From Acanthosepion pharaonis (lineage: Eukaryota; Mollusca; Cephalopoda; Sepiida; Sepiidae), in NCBI GenBank assembly GCA_903632075.3, contig CAHIKZ030000954.1, forward strand, positions 1,138,501 to 1,202,500: a stretch of DNA of 64,000 nt, read 5' to 3'. Position 1 is the stretch's first letter, and each line of letters opens with the position of its first letter. The notes beneath the pieces are model-generated. The model was not told where the DNA came from and did no database searches. It was given only the letters and a program-made list of their open reading frames with translations. Shown in pieces: positions 22,044 to 33,622 of this stretch. A program made the position numbers and the translations under genes.

Positions 22044-23211
22044 TCAGTAAAATGGATAAAAATCTTGCAAAAATAAAGATATATATTTCTGAAACTTTAT
22101 TTGAGGAATATTAGCAAATTTAAAGTTAAATTAATCTGATTTGAAACAAATATTACTTATATGATGAAATGTTGTATACAAGCATTTCTTAACCATGGGG
22201 GTCTTGATTTTCTGACATGTTAATCAATTTATTGACAGCCGATTGATCACTAAACTTATTCATAGTTAAGTATGGTGTAGCTGACGATAAGATTTATAAG
22301 TAGGGGGTCAACCCTTAAAACACATGATCTTTTAATGATAGATTTATTGGTTTGTCCATCCATACTTCAGAAATTCTGAATGTATATACACACATGCAAA
22401 AACAAATCAAAATTCTTCTAAAAATATTTGGGGTTGTCAGATTGTAATAAGCTTTACAATAGATAATTAGTAAACATAATTTTATTTAACAATATTTCCT
22501 AAGAGTTATTACAATGAAACTGAATTTTAAAACATTTAAAAAGTTTATAAATTATTCAGTTTAAAATTGTAAAAAATTAAAACAAATCTTGTAAAAATTT
22601 ATTTTTCATTGGAAAAAGTTTTTTTTTCTTCAGCCAATATTGTTTTTAATATATATTATCCTAAAAGCAATTCATGCTTCTCTAATTAAATAATGTCTTA
22701 GTTTTATTGCATTCTTTATTTTTCAATTCAGAACATATTTTCAATAAGACGGGGTCTGATTTGGCCATACAAAAAATTTGATTTAAATTCTTTAAAGAAT
22801 CACTAAGATTATTATGTTGAATTTCTCAAGTTTTCATAAAATTAAGAGGGTGAAACATAAAAACACAAAATATTTTCACTAAGATTTTCTAATAAAAAAT
22901 ATTTTCATTCATTTGTGAATAAGCCCTGGAAATTTCATTAAAATTCAACCATTATTTAATTTTTGCAAGAATTTCAAAATTAATGTGTCTGTCACTACAA
23001 AAAAGAGGCTAAAATTTGCTATGCTAAAAGTTAGCACAAATGCAGACACAAAAAAAAAGAAACAACTTTTTTTTTAATCAAAATTTTGAAGGTTTTGAAA
23101 AGGAGTAAAAAATTTAATTAAATAATAACAATAATTAATAATAAAGATTTTGACAATAAAACTGTTTTCATTATCGTATGCTGATTATTTAGTGATTTTA
23201 TGGAGGTCCCT
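21881..23211 (+). mobile_element. GGTACC-ended A+T-rich element, copy A
   Basis: Begins ggtaccgtcac and ends tttatggaggtccc. Shares with copies B and C an early aggtttaaaat(a/g)aattt block, a central ttcatttgtgaataa...tttcattaaaat block and the terminal tatgct...gaggtacc block. Contains a (TA)n run at 21,995-22,041. No protein-coding capacity. Confidence 0.6.
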
Positions 23212-23441
23212 GCTATACAGTAACCATATTCGTTCATGTTATAGAAATGAGTGTCAGTATTACTGTATGAAAACTGCTCCATTTCTTTCTTTTTTTTTTT
23301 CTTTTTAACATTCTTAAAATTGAGTATATTTGAACAATATTTTAGAGCAGTTTTTAAATTTTAAATTTTGAAAACTTACCAATATTTTTCCTCCTCTTTA
23401 CTTCTGTTTATAAATAAATATTGCAAAGTAAAAGCCTTATA

Positions 23442-23485
23442 TTTACCTTGATAAAGTCCCTCAGAGGACAAAATGCGTTGGTAAA
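23442..23485 (+). ncRNA. Degenerate hammerhead-ribozyme-like motif
   Basis: Three-way arrangement: stem I tttacc (23,442-23,447) with ggtaaa (23,480-23,485); core ttgataaa; stem II gtcc/ggac (23,456-23,459 with 23,466-23,469); then aaaatgcgtt. The hammerhead order is stem I, CUGAUGA, stem II, GAAA, stem III, NUH, stem I. Core differences are C3 to T, G8 to A and G12 to A, so it is probably inactive. The ..gcgtt short stem III resembles ribozymes in Penelope-like elements. Confidence 0.4.
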
Positions 23486-24352
23486 AATGAGTTTTTCCTT
23501 TTGTCTTTACACATGAAGTTTTACATCTGAAATGCAGGGTTTTGTTATATTTCAATTGTTTTTGTCAAATCCAAAGAATTAATTAGATATTATTTGAATA
23601 TATGAAGAAAAAAATATAAATATAAATCAGTATTTGATTCATAAGTCATTTGAAATGCTAAAATGAACTATACTCAAAAGTTTATTTGTTTATAGGGCAT
23701 AAATTTAAAATCAATAGTAGAGATTTACTTTACATGGAGAAAAGTGTCAATTTTAAAAATATTTGCAGATTTTCAAATAATTCTTGTATTTTTCCATAAA
23801 ACTTGGATTTTTATCAGTTATTGAATTGAAAACTTTACTGAAGATTCTTTAGTCACAGTATTTTTTTCAAGAAATAAAACAGTTTCTTTGGTTTATTAGT
23901 ATTGACTGATTGAGAATTGAAAATGTTTAGTTCCCATTTTTCAAGAATAAAATAAAACATTTTTTTGTTCTGTAAGATTGCAAGTTCCCATCTGTAGTAA
24001 CCAGTGGATTACTCTAAAGACTAAAAGATAGCAAATCTATGCAGGACTAAAGAGTCTAATATTTAACTTTTTCAGTAATACTGTCATCTGGATAGTCCTC
24101 AACTCTTCCTCTGGTTCCCAGTTCCTCAAGCTTTTTTCTAGGCTCCTCAAGACCATTCCTAGTACTCCAATTACAACTAGCATGACTGTCACCTTTGTTT
24201 CATCAGTTTCCTGATGAGGTCAAGATACTTTTTACTTTTCTTTCTTTAAATTCAGATTTACATTTTGGTCAGCCAGAAAAAAAACAAAATCTACTAATAC
24301 TACTGCCAAGGTGTATTCTGCACACTTCTCCATATCTGTGGGTGTCATAAAA

Positions 24353-24385
<33 letters not shown>

Positions 24386-24389
24386 TTTA

Positions 24390-24640
24390 CATAAAGCAAG
24401 TTGATAAAGGAACTAAGACACAAGGGATTACTGAGAGTAAAAGAAACTGAGAAAACGTTATTAAATAGCATAATAAAAGAACAGGATTCAAAGAGGCAAA
24501 ATGACGATGGATGTTGCATTTAAATTTTTGAAGATCGTAGCTGACTGGAGAGAGTTCCATAAGCAAGAAGTGTGAGAGAAGAAATTACATAAAACTTAGA
24601 GTTACATACTTATAAAATCTGAACAAATGAATGTGCTTTA
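24390..24640 (-). mobile_element. Jockey/CR1-like LINE fragment
   Basis: Shares the gatgttgcattt...tttgaagatcgtagct and gagagttccataagc blocks with 120-420, 41,310-41,520 and 49,250-49,350. Confidence 0.5.
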
Positions 24641-24747
24641 AAGGCAAATAGGACTTTGCTTGATTGTGATGCTCTTAATGTAAATGGCTTGTTTGCCTCT
24701 CCATTTGGAGCATAGTCAGAGCATTAGTACTGTGAGGTTTTCACACA

Positions 24748-24972
24748 CCTCATCTATATAATAAATGTCAACGTCAGTGTGTCACTGTGTCACACTTTTT
24801 CAGCCTTACTCCTAAAGGCTGTAGCCCAACATATCATACCATTTTGGAATCAGGTTGACTCTATGAACAAATTGAAAACATTCTGGACCGGATCCAGACC
24901 TGAAATTTTGGATTCCCAAATTTTCATTACTGCGATTGTTTTGGTTGATTGTTTTACATGATTTTTTTGCGA

Positions 24973-25009
<37 letters not shown>

Positions 25010-27310
25010 TACAATGACAATTTTTGTAACTTGAGAATAAATTTGAGAATAATTAAAATTAATTTTGAAATCCAGCAAAAATCACCAATGAAATAGAAAT
25101 AATTGTTTGTACGAAAAGTAAGGACCTACGTTAGGTACCTCCACGAGATCGCTAAAAAAAGAGCATAGCATGATGAAAAAGACGCCAAACTTGACGAAAA
25201 CAAAATTTTATCGTCTAAATGTTTGTTATTATTAAGAGGAAATGTCAAAGTATTTTGGGGGTATTTTTTTCCATTTTTAATCGTTCCTAGCACGTCCGAA
25301 AATTTTCGTTAAAAATCTAGTTTTTTTTAAGTCAGCAAAATTGACCATTTTTTTTTCCATTTAAAAAAAAATGGAAATCTGACTTTGAAATTTTTTTAAA
25401 TATCAATTATCATTTTTTTTTCAAAACTTATTTTAAGAAAATCAGAAATTATAATGTTTATTTAAAATATTTTGAACCAAACTTAGCTTTTTGTGCAAAA
25501 AAAGATGTAATTTGAAAATAAAACAAAGCAGGTCATAAACTTTTGCGTCTCTTGACATGTGATGAATGATATATTTTCTTAATTCCATGAGGCTAATTTG
25601 TTCTCTGGAAGGAGAAAAGTGAAATAATTTACATTTACGTGAACAAATTATTTACCCGTTATTTTAACAAAAAACTTTCAGCGGTCTAATTTTTTTTTTT
25701 TTTTTTTTTTTGTACTTTCACCTTTACGTTTATTATGCTTTATGGGAAATATATTCTAAAAAGAAATTAAAATAAAACTGTTAAGAGTGACATTAAATTT
25801 CATATTTCTTAAGAAAGGTATCTAATTAATTTATAGGTACCTTTCTTATGAAATTTTATCAGAATTGTACATAAAATACTATAATTTTATGTACATTTAT
25901 TACATTCTACTGTTATTTGTATTTGCATTCATTTTATTATTAATTTTGATATTTCATTTATGGAAAAATGTCGTAACTGAGATTAATATAAAAAAATAAG
26001 ATCATATAAATTTCATAAGATGATACTGATACTTGTAGGTACTCTTCTCAGTTGAAATTGAAAAATCAAATTAACTTCTCCACACGTGTTTCGTAAAAGT
26101 AAAGGCCTTAACAGCGGAGAACAATGCTTAACTCAAATAACGCAACTTAATTATATTCTGGTTGGTCTTCCGTATTTTATAATTACAGCTCGATTATAAG
26201 CACAAAATTACATTTCTTAATTACTGGGGATCTTCTGATTAGTCAAAATGATACAATTTACAACGGCGCTAAAAAAGATCTATCTCATAAGGACACTTAT
26301 GAAAGCCGATCTGCGTTTTTAACTAATTTTATAATATTTTAACAACTTAAATGTAAAATCTATTATAATTAATGAAATAACAAATAATTGTATTAAAAAT
26401 TCATTTTTCATCGAAAAAATTTTTTTTTTTCAGAAAATATTGTCCATATTCATAAAAACAACTAAAAGCAAATAAAAGCATTTGAAATTAAATAATATCT
26501 TTGTTTTATTGAGTTTTGTATGTTACAATTCAGAGCTGATTTTCAGGTACTGCGTATCCAATTAAAACAAAAAAAAACATGATTTGCATTCCTCAAAGCC
26601 CTGTGCTTTTAATTATTGTAATCACTAAAACCGATGCGATTGAATTTCTAGCGTTTTCATAAAATTAGTTATGGGTAATAAATATTTTTAAAAAATATTT
26701 CTACTATGACATTCATAAAAAAAACATATTTATAATAATTTCGATCATCTGTGAATAGTTCCTGAAAGTTTCATTAACATCCGATAATTATTTCTATTTT
26801 TGCACGATTTTTCAAATTAATGTGTGTCATACCAAAAAACGTGCTAAAAATTGTCTATGTTATTTACTAGTTCCGCTGATACAAATAGAAAAAAAGGTTT
26901 TTTTAATCAAAATTTAGAATGTTCTAAAAAGAAGGAAATTTTTTTTTTAAATAATTAAAAAAAAACTTTGGTCTTTCCTCTTAATAATAACATAAGCATT
27001 TAGACAATAAAATTTTGTTTTCGGCAAGGTTGGCGTCTTTTTCATCAAGTTATGCTCTTTTTTTTGCGATTTCGTGGAGGTACCTAACCTACGTACATCA
27101 AATTGTCTTTACATTAAGTGGCGGCTGAAGAATTATCATTGAACTTTTAAAAAGAAAGCTTAAATATTAATGCAATACTTAAATGCTGCGATCAATTTTG
27201 AGTTCTTCTGTAGTTCATTGTTGCCTATTGCATCTACTTCTCCCTACCTATTGTGATGAAGGCCCAATCAAGAGCCCACTGCAGGAGCTAGCTTAAATGC
27301 TGCCCAAAAG
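24748..27310 (+). repeat. Dispersed repeat R, split by a nested element
   Basis: The outer parts (24,748-25,115 and 27,098-27,310) match, inverted, one contiguous copy at 38,640-39,147. The shared outer start is catctatataataaatgtc; the shared outer end contains ctacttctccctacctattgtg. The middle is copy B of the GGTACC-ended element. Includes a T run at 24,978-25,008. Confidence 0.7.
25127..27093. mobile_element. GGTACC-ended element, copy B, arms of about 125 bp
   Basis: About 2 kb. The left arm (25,127-25,252) contains ttaggtacctccacgag, agagcatagcatgatgaaaa and agacgccaaacttg. The right arm (26,966-27,093) is its inverted complement at roughly 90% by eye. The right part is related to copies A and C. 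Flanked by gtac at 25,108-25,111 and about 27,092-27,095, a possible target duplication. No ORF of note, so non-autonomous. Confidence 0.7.
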
Positions 27311-27921
27311 GATGGCTTTTAAGCTAGTTTAGAATATAGATACATCATTTAGTTCTCTTCCTGTTATGTATTTTTATGTTGTTTTTTTTTCTGGTTTCAT
27401 AGAATAAATAACTTTTGCAAAATGTGTTGTTTTAAATTTTACCATGAATCCTCATGTATTAATCTTGTACTGAAATATTAAGAACAGCATCAGACTTTAC
27501 TTTTCAAAAGTGTCTAGAAAAATCTGTTACCATATTACCATCAACTGTCTCCTCACATTCTTTTTAATCTTGATGACAGTATTTCAGCAGTGATTTTAGG
27601 ATAATCCAGAATTTACAGGCAGCTAAATCTGACCAGTTTGTGGGGTGCTGACATACCAAGATGAAATACAAATACAAAACCTGTTATTGATCATTGAGTA
27701 TTTCACAATTACATTGTATGCTCAGTAACATCTCGCTGCTATCAGAATAATTCACTAGGGTATGTCTACTCAAGTATGTGCTCTATGTTCCTCACTAGTT
27801 GCTTGGTTTTATCAGTTGCAGAGTAGAAAATATACTGATGGCATCACTAGCAGAGGAATAAAACTCCCTCCTTTCTTTGACTTGGGCATAAATGGGCCAA
27901 TGTTTTTTTTTTTTTCATCTT

Positions 27922-28036
27922 AGGTGTACACTGGACCCACATCAAACATTTTTTGTCCCTGGTGTACACTAAACCCAAGTCCAACATTTTTTTTTGTCTC
28001 TAGTATACATTGGGGCCATGTTCGACATTTTCCAAC
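27922..28036 (+). repeat. Short tandem repeat, about 3 units
   Basis: Units of about 45 bp built on ggtgtacactggacccacatc...aacattttttgtc, increasingly diverged. Confidence 0.6.
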
Positions 28037-28889
28037 CTGGCTGTAAAACTGACCTGTGTGTTCCTAAGTATTAATTCATTGTGATCTTTGTTCTTTACCA
28101 TCTATATTCAGCATTAAATACACAAGCATTGGTTGATATGTTGTTAAATTAACCTTAACTTCAAGGTTCTTTAGATATTCGAAATGTGTGAATGTTACTG
28201 GCAAACATCATCCAACCACGTGAATGCATGCTTCTAATTTTAATTCTAAAAAAACACTTAGTTATCTTCTGCTTGTTCTGCCATTGTCTGCTTATGTCTA
28301 CTATAAAAACGTGTTACATTGTCGAGGTTAGCAGATATGTGACTAATAGTAGTTTTCTATAGACATGTGTCTATAGTCTTGAACAGTGTGTTCTGTTGAT
28401 CAATAAATCCAGGTTGGTGATTGTTGATTGTTCTTTTGAAACTTGTTTATTTCAGAGAAACTGGAGTGTATTGTTTCTTCAAATATATTCCTGTGTTTGA
28501 ATGCAGCTAAATTGTAATGTCACATTGGTGTGCATCTTAGCATTCTGAAAATGTTTTTGATAAAATCTGGTAGGAGGTATTTTGTGTCAAAAAAATGGGG
28601 GGAAAAAACAGGTGAAAACTGAGTTTTTTTTTGTTTTTGTTTTTTTCTGTAGAGATGCACAGTTGTTCTGTTGGTTAACACCATAGAAAATGGTATTTTG
28701 ATGAACTGGGGTTAAATTTAAGCTGAAAGGTGGTTTGCATTCACTTTGCAAATTCTGGGAATTCTCTCTGTATTCCTGGAAAACCAAATCAGTTTAAATT
28801 GTATCTGAGATTGTTTGTGTACACTTCATGTTTAAATGCTTTGAGTCCATTAAAATTTTAGTTTTTCTATTAGTAGTGCATGACCTACC

Positions 28890-29000
28890 TGTGTAAATAG
28901 ATAGGAGAAAGAGTATAGGAGAGATAGCAAAAAGACAAAATTTACTAAGAGCTACAAAGGACAGGAAATTATGTAGAGTCATGATTGCCAACATCTGAAG
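28890..29000 (+). mobile_element. RTE-like LINE C-terminal fragment, plus strand
   Basis: Reads REIAKRQNLLRATKDRKLC followed by RVMIANI, the end of the RTE-like ORF. Confidence 0.55.
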
Positions 29001-29104
29001 AGGCATGGTATATAGAAGTGAATTCATAAGGAAAAGAGATATGTTGTATAAAACTAGATGAAAGTATAATGCATCTCCTTTACTCAAAAAATTACTCTCA
29101 ATAA

Positions 29105-29560
29105 ATTCTCATCATTTTTTGTGCCGTATCCATTCAGGATGTTAGCTATCATGACTCTCCACAATTTCCTGTCTTTTGTAGCTCTTAAATTTTCTTTTTG
29201 CTATCTCTCCTAAACCCTGTTCTGCTATCCATTTACTCAAGCTTGCTAGGTAGGTTGTGCATTGTTTTCCTCTTGCCTTCAATCTGTTCTGTGAGTATCA
29301 AATTTTCCAAGCCCTCTTTCCTCATGTGCCCTACTATGTCTTTCTGATGTCAAATAAAAGTTTCTTTTTTGTTTCTATTTTCTCTAAAATTTTGTTGTTG
29401 CTCGTATGTTCCTTTCATGATGTTCTCAACATCCTTCTGCAGAACAACATTTCTGTTGCTTCAAGTCTTGTCTTTAGCTGTGGGGATATCGTCCAGTATT
29501 CACTGCCATTTAGGGGGATTGATATTATGTAACAGTTCAGTACACTCTTCTTTTTTTCTA
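29105..29560 (-). mobile_element. RTE-like LINE RT C-terminal remnant
   Basis: Collinear with 1,390-1,830 over plus-strand landmarks: cattcaggatgtta, ctccacaatttcctgt, ccttcaatctgt..gtgagtatcaaattttcc, aacatccttctgcagaac and cactgccatttaggg. Minus-strand frames give the post-RT tail. Confidence 0.65.
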
Positions 29561-29577
29561 ACCAGCAGTTCTTGTAC

Positions 29578-29878
29578 AATCACCAATGATAAGCAACATC
29601 AAGCCTGAGTACCTTGATGGGTGACTGCTTGGCAATACCAAGTGCTGTAAGCTTGGATGTGTGGGTGGTGTAATGGATAATGGCTTGCAATTGTTAATCA
29701 GAGAGCTGAGTTCCAATTCCAGTAGGGTTTTTTTTTTATATTCACTTGTGTACAAATACCCTTGGGGGAAAAGCATGAATCCAACTTTTCTCCCCCCACC
29801 CCAGTTTTGGGTTAATTAATAAGACTTGTATCACTAAATCATTATTGCCTTGAAAAAATAAATTCTTACAATCTAGTC
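29578..29878 (+). mobile_element. 5S rRNA/tRNA composite SINE, copy 1
   Basis: The first 80 bases match the 3' two thirds of 5S rRNA (gataagcaacatcaagcctg, gtaccttgatgggtgactg, gcaataccaagtgctgtaagctt). A tRNA-like head follows at once: ggatgtgtgggtggtgtaatgg (A box) and ctgagttccaattccagt (B-box-like). The SINE body has cttgtgtacaaatacccttg and gggttaattaataagacttg. It stops at cttacaatct, where copy 2 begins in the opposite direction. Confidence 0.75.
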
Positions 29879-29883
29879 AATGT

Positions 29884-30265
29884 TTTCTATGGCCTATCAA
29901 CACTTTTCAGATTATTTAAAGCCAGAAAATGTTTTTTAGATTGTAAGCATTTCTTTGGGAGAGGATGTAATTATTTAGTGATACAAGTTTTATTAATTAA
30001 CCTATAGCTGGTGGAATAGAGCTGGATTCATACCTTTCCCAAGGTTATTTGTGCATAAGTGAATATAAAAAGTCCAACTAGAATTGGAACTCAGCTCTCT
30101 GATTAACAATTCCAAGCCATTATCCATGATACCAGTTGTACATACAAGCTTACAACACCTGATATTTCCAACTGGTTATCCATCTAAGTACAGACCAGGC
30201 TTGATGTTACTTAACTTTGATGATTATAAAGGAACCAAAGTTTCAATGTGATATGGCTGTAAGCC
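29884..30265 (-). mobile_element. 5S rRNA/tRNA composite SINE, copy 2
   Basis: On the minus strand: a full-length 5S-like head (ggcttacagccatatcacat ... gtacttagatggataaccag ... aaatatcaggtgttgtaagc), then the tRNA-like part (ggtatcatggataatggctt, ctgagttccaattctagt), the body, and the tail gaaaagtgttgataggccat. Tail-to-tail with copy 1. Confidence 0.78.
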
Positions 30266-30617
30266 TCGGTGGTGTTTAATGTTAACCTATAATAAACAGC
30301 TGATATTGAAACACCCATTGCTATCACCATCAAACGCCCCTCTGAGTCCAGGTGAACCAAATAGCTTTTTGATATGTGATTGATAGATCAGCAGTTAACC
30401 TGGATAAAATGCTGGCATTGATACATTAAATTACATTTTTCTTTTTCTTTTTTACCTTGACTCGTAAGCTGACTTGCTTAAAATAGACCTTCCTAACCTA
30501 CTTAGGTACACAATGAATTATTGCATAGCTATTGAAAAGATATTGTTCAAATACAAGTAATCATTGATGAAAGCCAACAAATTGGATTTGAAAGCTACCT
30601 GGGTTGCTCTAAAAGTA

Positions 30618-31601
30618 GGTACCTCCAAAGAAATGCAATGCTTAAGGTTTAAAATGAATTTCTAAAAGGAAAAATCTTTATTGAAGCTTTTATTTTAGTT
30701 CTAATTTCAAACTAATAGATTAAATTTAATATTTCCAATAAGCAAAATACTTTACTGTATTTCAAAACTAAATTTAAATTAACTGAAGGAAATTTTTAAA
30801 TTGCCAAAAATAACTGATTTTAGACATTTTTAGCACAATTTATCTTTCAAAAATAAAATATACTTGCTTAAATTTTATTTGAGGAATATTGCCTGATTTA
30901 AAGTTTAATTAATCTGATTTAAAACAAATATTACTTTTAATTTAAAATATTGCAGAAATACATTTTGTTTAACACAGATGTAGATGTTTATTTAAGTGTT
31001 AACAGACAGCCGGAAGTTTATCTAATTTTTTTTCTAAGGGGGACATATCTGTTAAAAATACTTGATGAATATAATGAGTACCTTTTTTTATATAATTTTG
31101 AACTACCCAGTAATCTTAAAAATTTAGGAAAATATTCTCTGCAATGTAATATTTTATTGAATTTTAGGTACTTGAAATTTACTATAGTTATCAATTTTAG
31201 ATAATGTTTGGATGTGTGTATTTACAAAATTCAGTAACAGATGCAAGAAAAAAAAGTTCTTACCAAGGTTTTTTTTTTTTTTGTTTAGAAAAAGAGGCAT
31301 TTCTAAAATAATTTCATTCATTTGGGAATAAATCCTGAAGGTTTCATTAAAATCTAACAATTTTTACAAGAATTTTCAAATCAATGTGTTTTTCACTGCA
31401 AATATGATGCTAAAATTTTTAACAATCTAAAAACGAACAAAAAATATAATTTAATAATAGGAGATCCTTTGGTCTTTCCACTAAATAATACCAAACATTT
31501 TGATAATGAAATTTTGAAATTTTGTTTTTAAGTATGGGGTGGGTTTTTTTTTTTTTTCTTCATGGTATGCTCAATTTTTAGTGAATCTTTGGCGGTACAT
31601 A
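30618..31601 (+). mobile_element. GGTACC-ended element, copy C
   Basis: Starts ggtacctccaaagaaatgc and ends ttggcggtac. Collinear with copies A and B over the aggtttaaaatgaattt, ttcatttgggaataaatcc, tttcattaaaatc and tttggtctttcc blocks. The left end matches the inverted right end over about 15 bases. No coding capacity. Confidence 0.6.
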
Positions 31602-32361
31602 TATAAAAATAATACTTCAGGTTTTATTATGTTAGCCAACAATCTCGAAAGCAAATGTTTGCTGTTTAGTAATTGAAGTTGAACCCGACTAGTGTTGGGA
31701 TGATTAATTGGAATCGGAAATATTGGAATATCTTGAGGTATTGGAATCAGAATTTTTAGCCTAATTTCTGATTCCAGAAATGATTCTTTTGGATTTTTTT
31801 TTTTTTTTTTTTGTTTAAAATTTAAATTTTCCATTCCTGATATTAATGGTAAAAAGATATTGATTTTATGTTATCAGTAAAACTAAAATCTATAGATCAT
31901 AACACCTAAATTAAATTAAATTTATTTTACTTGTGTAAAAAAGAAAAAAATTTTTAAAAAAATGTTTAAGTTTCTTCTCCGTTCTCAAACTTTCCATAAA
32001 GCTTGGTAGTTTAAAATCTGTTTCAGTCCAAATTAAAAAAATTTTTTAATTTCTTTTTAAACATTGTTAATTCACCCATTTAATATTATAAATTATTAAT
32101 TTAATAATTATAACCAAAATTATAATATAAATACAAAATGAATTCACATTGTTGTTCAGCAAGGCTCTCTTTTAAGACAAGTTTTATTATTTCTATTTAT
32201 TTTTTTTTTTAATTTATAAAAAGAAAAAACTGAAATTCCTGCCAATGTCACATTTGATTGCTTTACATAAGAAATTGACCTCGTGCCCCAAATTGTCCCT
32301 GTGGTGAAGCAATTAAATTAAAACAGTTTGTTTTTATAATAGTTTTAATCTATATAACCAT

Positions 32362-32458
32362 TTTTTAGTCTCAGTTATTAAAAAGATTTATTTTTGTTTA
32401 TGCCGGATACTATATAAACAAAAACAAATCTTCTTTTCAATAGCTGAGACTTAAAAAA
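32362..32458. repeat. Near-perfect hairpin, arms of about 42 bp
   Basis: ttttttagtctcagttatt...agatttatttttgttta pairs with tataaacaaaaacaaatctt...aatagctgagacttaaaaaa across a 12-base loop. Could be a tiny foldback MITE or a structured RNA. Confidence 0.7.
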
Positions 32459-33393
32459 TAAACATTTGTTTTATGAAACTTAAATTTGTTTCTACAAAAT
32501 TCATTTATTTTTTAAAAATTTTACAGCTTTCAAAACGGATTTTCATCTTTATTTACTTAAAAAAAAAAAAACAAAAAAAACCTCTTATATGAAGTTTCTA
32601 GAAAAAAAAGCTTTTTCATACAAAAGTTTGTATTAAAAAACCTAAAATTTAATTTCCATCAAAGATTGTATTTAAATTTATTTAACTAATATTCTATTTT
32701 TTTTTTTTTTTTTTTTTTTTTTTTGCATTGACCTTGCTTGTGTTAAATTATTATGGCATTTAAAATATTTTGAACTTTTTCTCATTTATTCCTCCTTGGA
32801 GCCAAACGGTATGCAAGTTTTAGAAGTAGAAATGTATAAAAAAGTTAAAAACTATTATTTTATCCCATGTTTATCTGGCATGATTAAGCTATAGTTTTTC
32901 CACTTTTTAACATAATTTGTTATAGTATTTTTAAAATAAAACTAGTAAAATTTCATCTTTATAATAATCTAATAAATTGATCACATGCAAATATTTACAG
33001 TTGTTCTCATCCTTTTAAGATTTTAATCATTTTTAATCTAATTTTTATTTTAAGGCTTTGTAACAGTTCAAACTGAATATCAGTGTTAATTTAGCTTTCA
33101 AATTCCCAATATTTAAAAAAAATTGTAAAGTTTGCTAAAATTGCTTATATATCTTTAAAAAAAAAAATGAAGGGACATGTTTTTACTGTTGTTGTTGTTG
33201 CCATTTTACACTTTAATAAAAATAAAAAACTTTGATTCTTTTTAGAAATTATTTAAATTTTTTAGTAGTGAGAAATTTAGTTTAGACACTAAAACGTATT
33301 AGTGATTAAATGTTTTAGATAAGATTGAAGACCCTTTATTATTTTTTGTATTAAGTTGCTGTGATAATTCATATTTAATTCTTATTATTAGCA

Positions 33394-33622
33394 GATGTGT
33401 GTGCAGTATAATGGATAGGCACTCAGAATGAGAAATCTGTCAAATTTGAATTCCATTCAGGGCTGGTTACATTCACTTATGTGAAAATACCCTTGGGAAA
33501 GGTACAAATCCATTTCCTCCCCCAGCTATGGGTTAAATAGTAGGTTTTGTATCTAGAAAATCAGTGTTATTCTCAAAAAACACTGTTAATGTAATATTCA
33601 TTTACAAAAAAAGAATTAATCT
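33394..33622 (+). mobile_element. tRNA-derived SINE
   Basis: gatgtgtgtgcagtataatgg (A-box region), tttgaattccattcaggg (B-box region), then ccttgggaaaggtacaaatc and gctatgggttaaatagtagg. Same body as the composite SINEs but without a 5S head. Confidence 0.65.

Noticed and set aside
29578..29660. Genuine 5S rRNA gene
   Set aside because: 5'-truncated, with many changes in the internal promoter, and fused to a SINE body.
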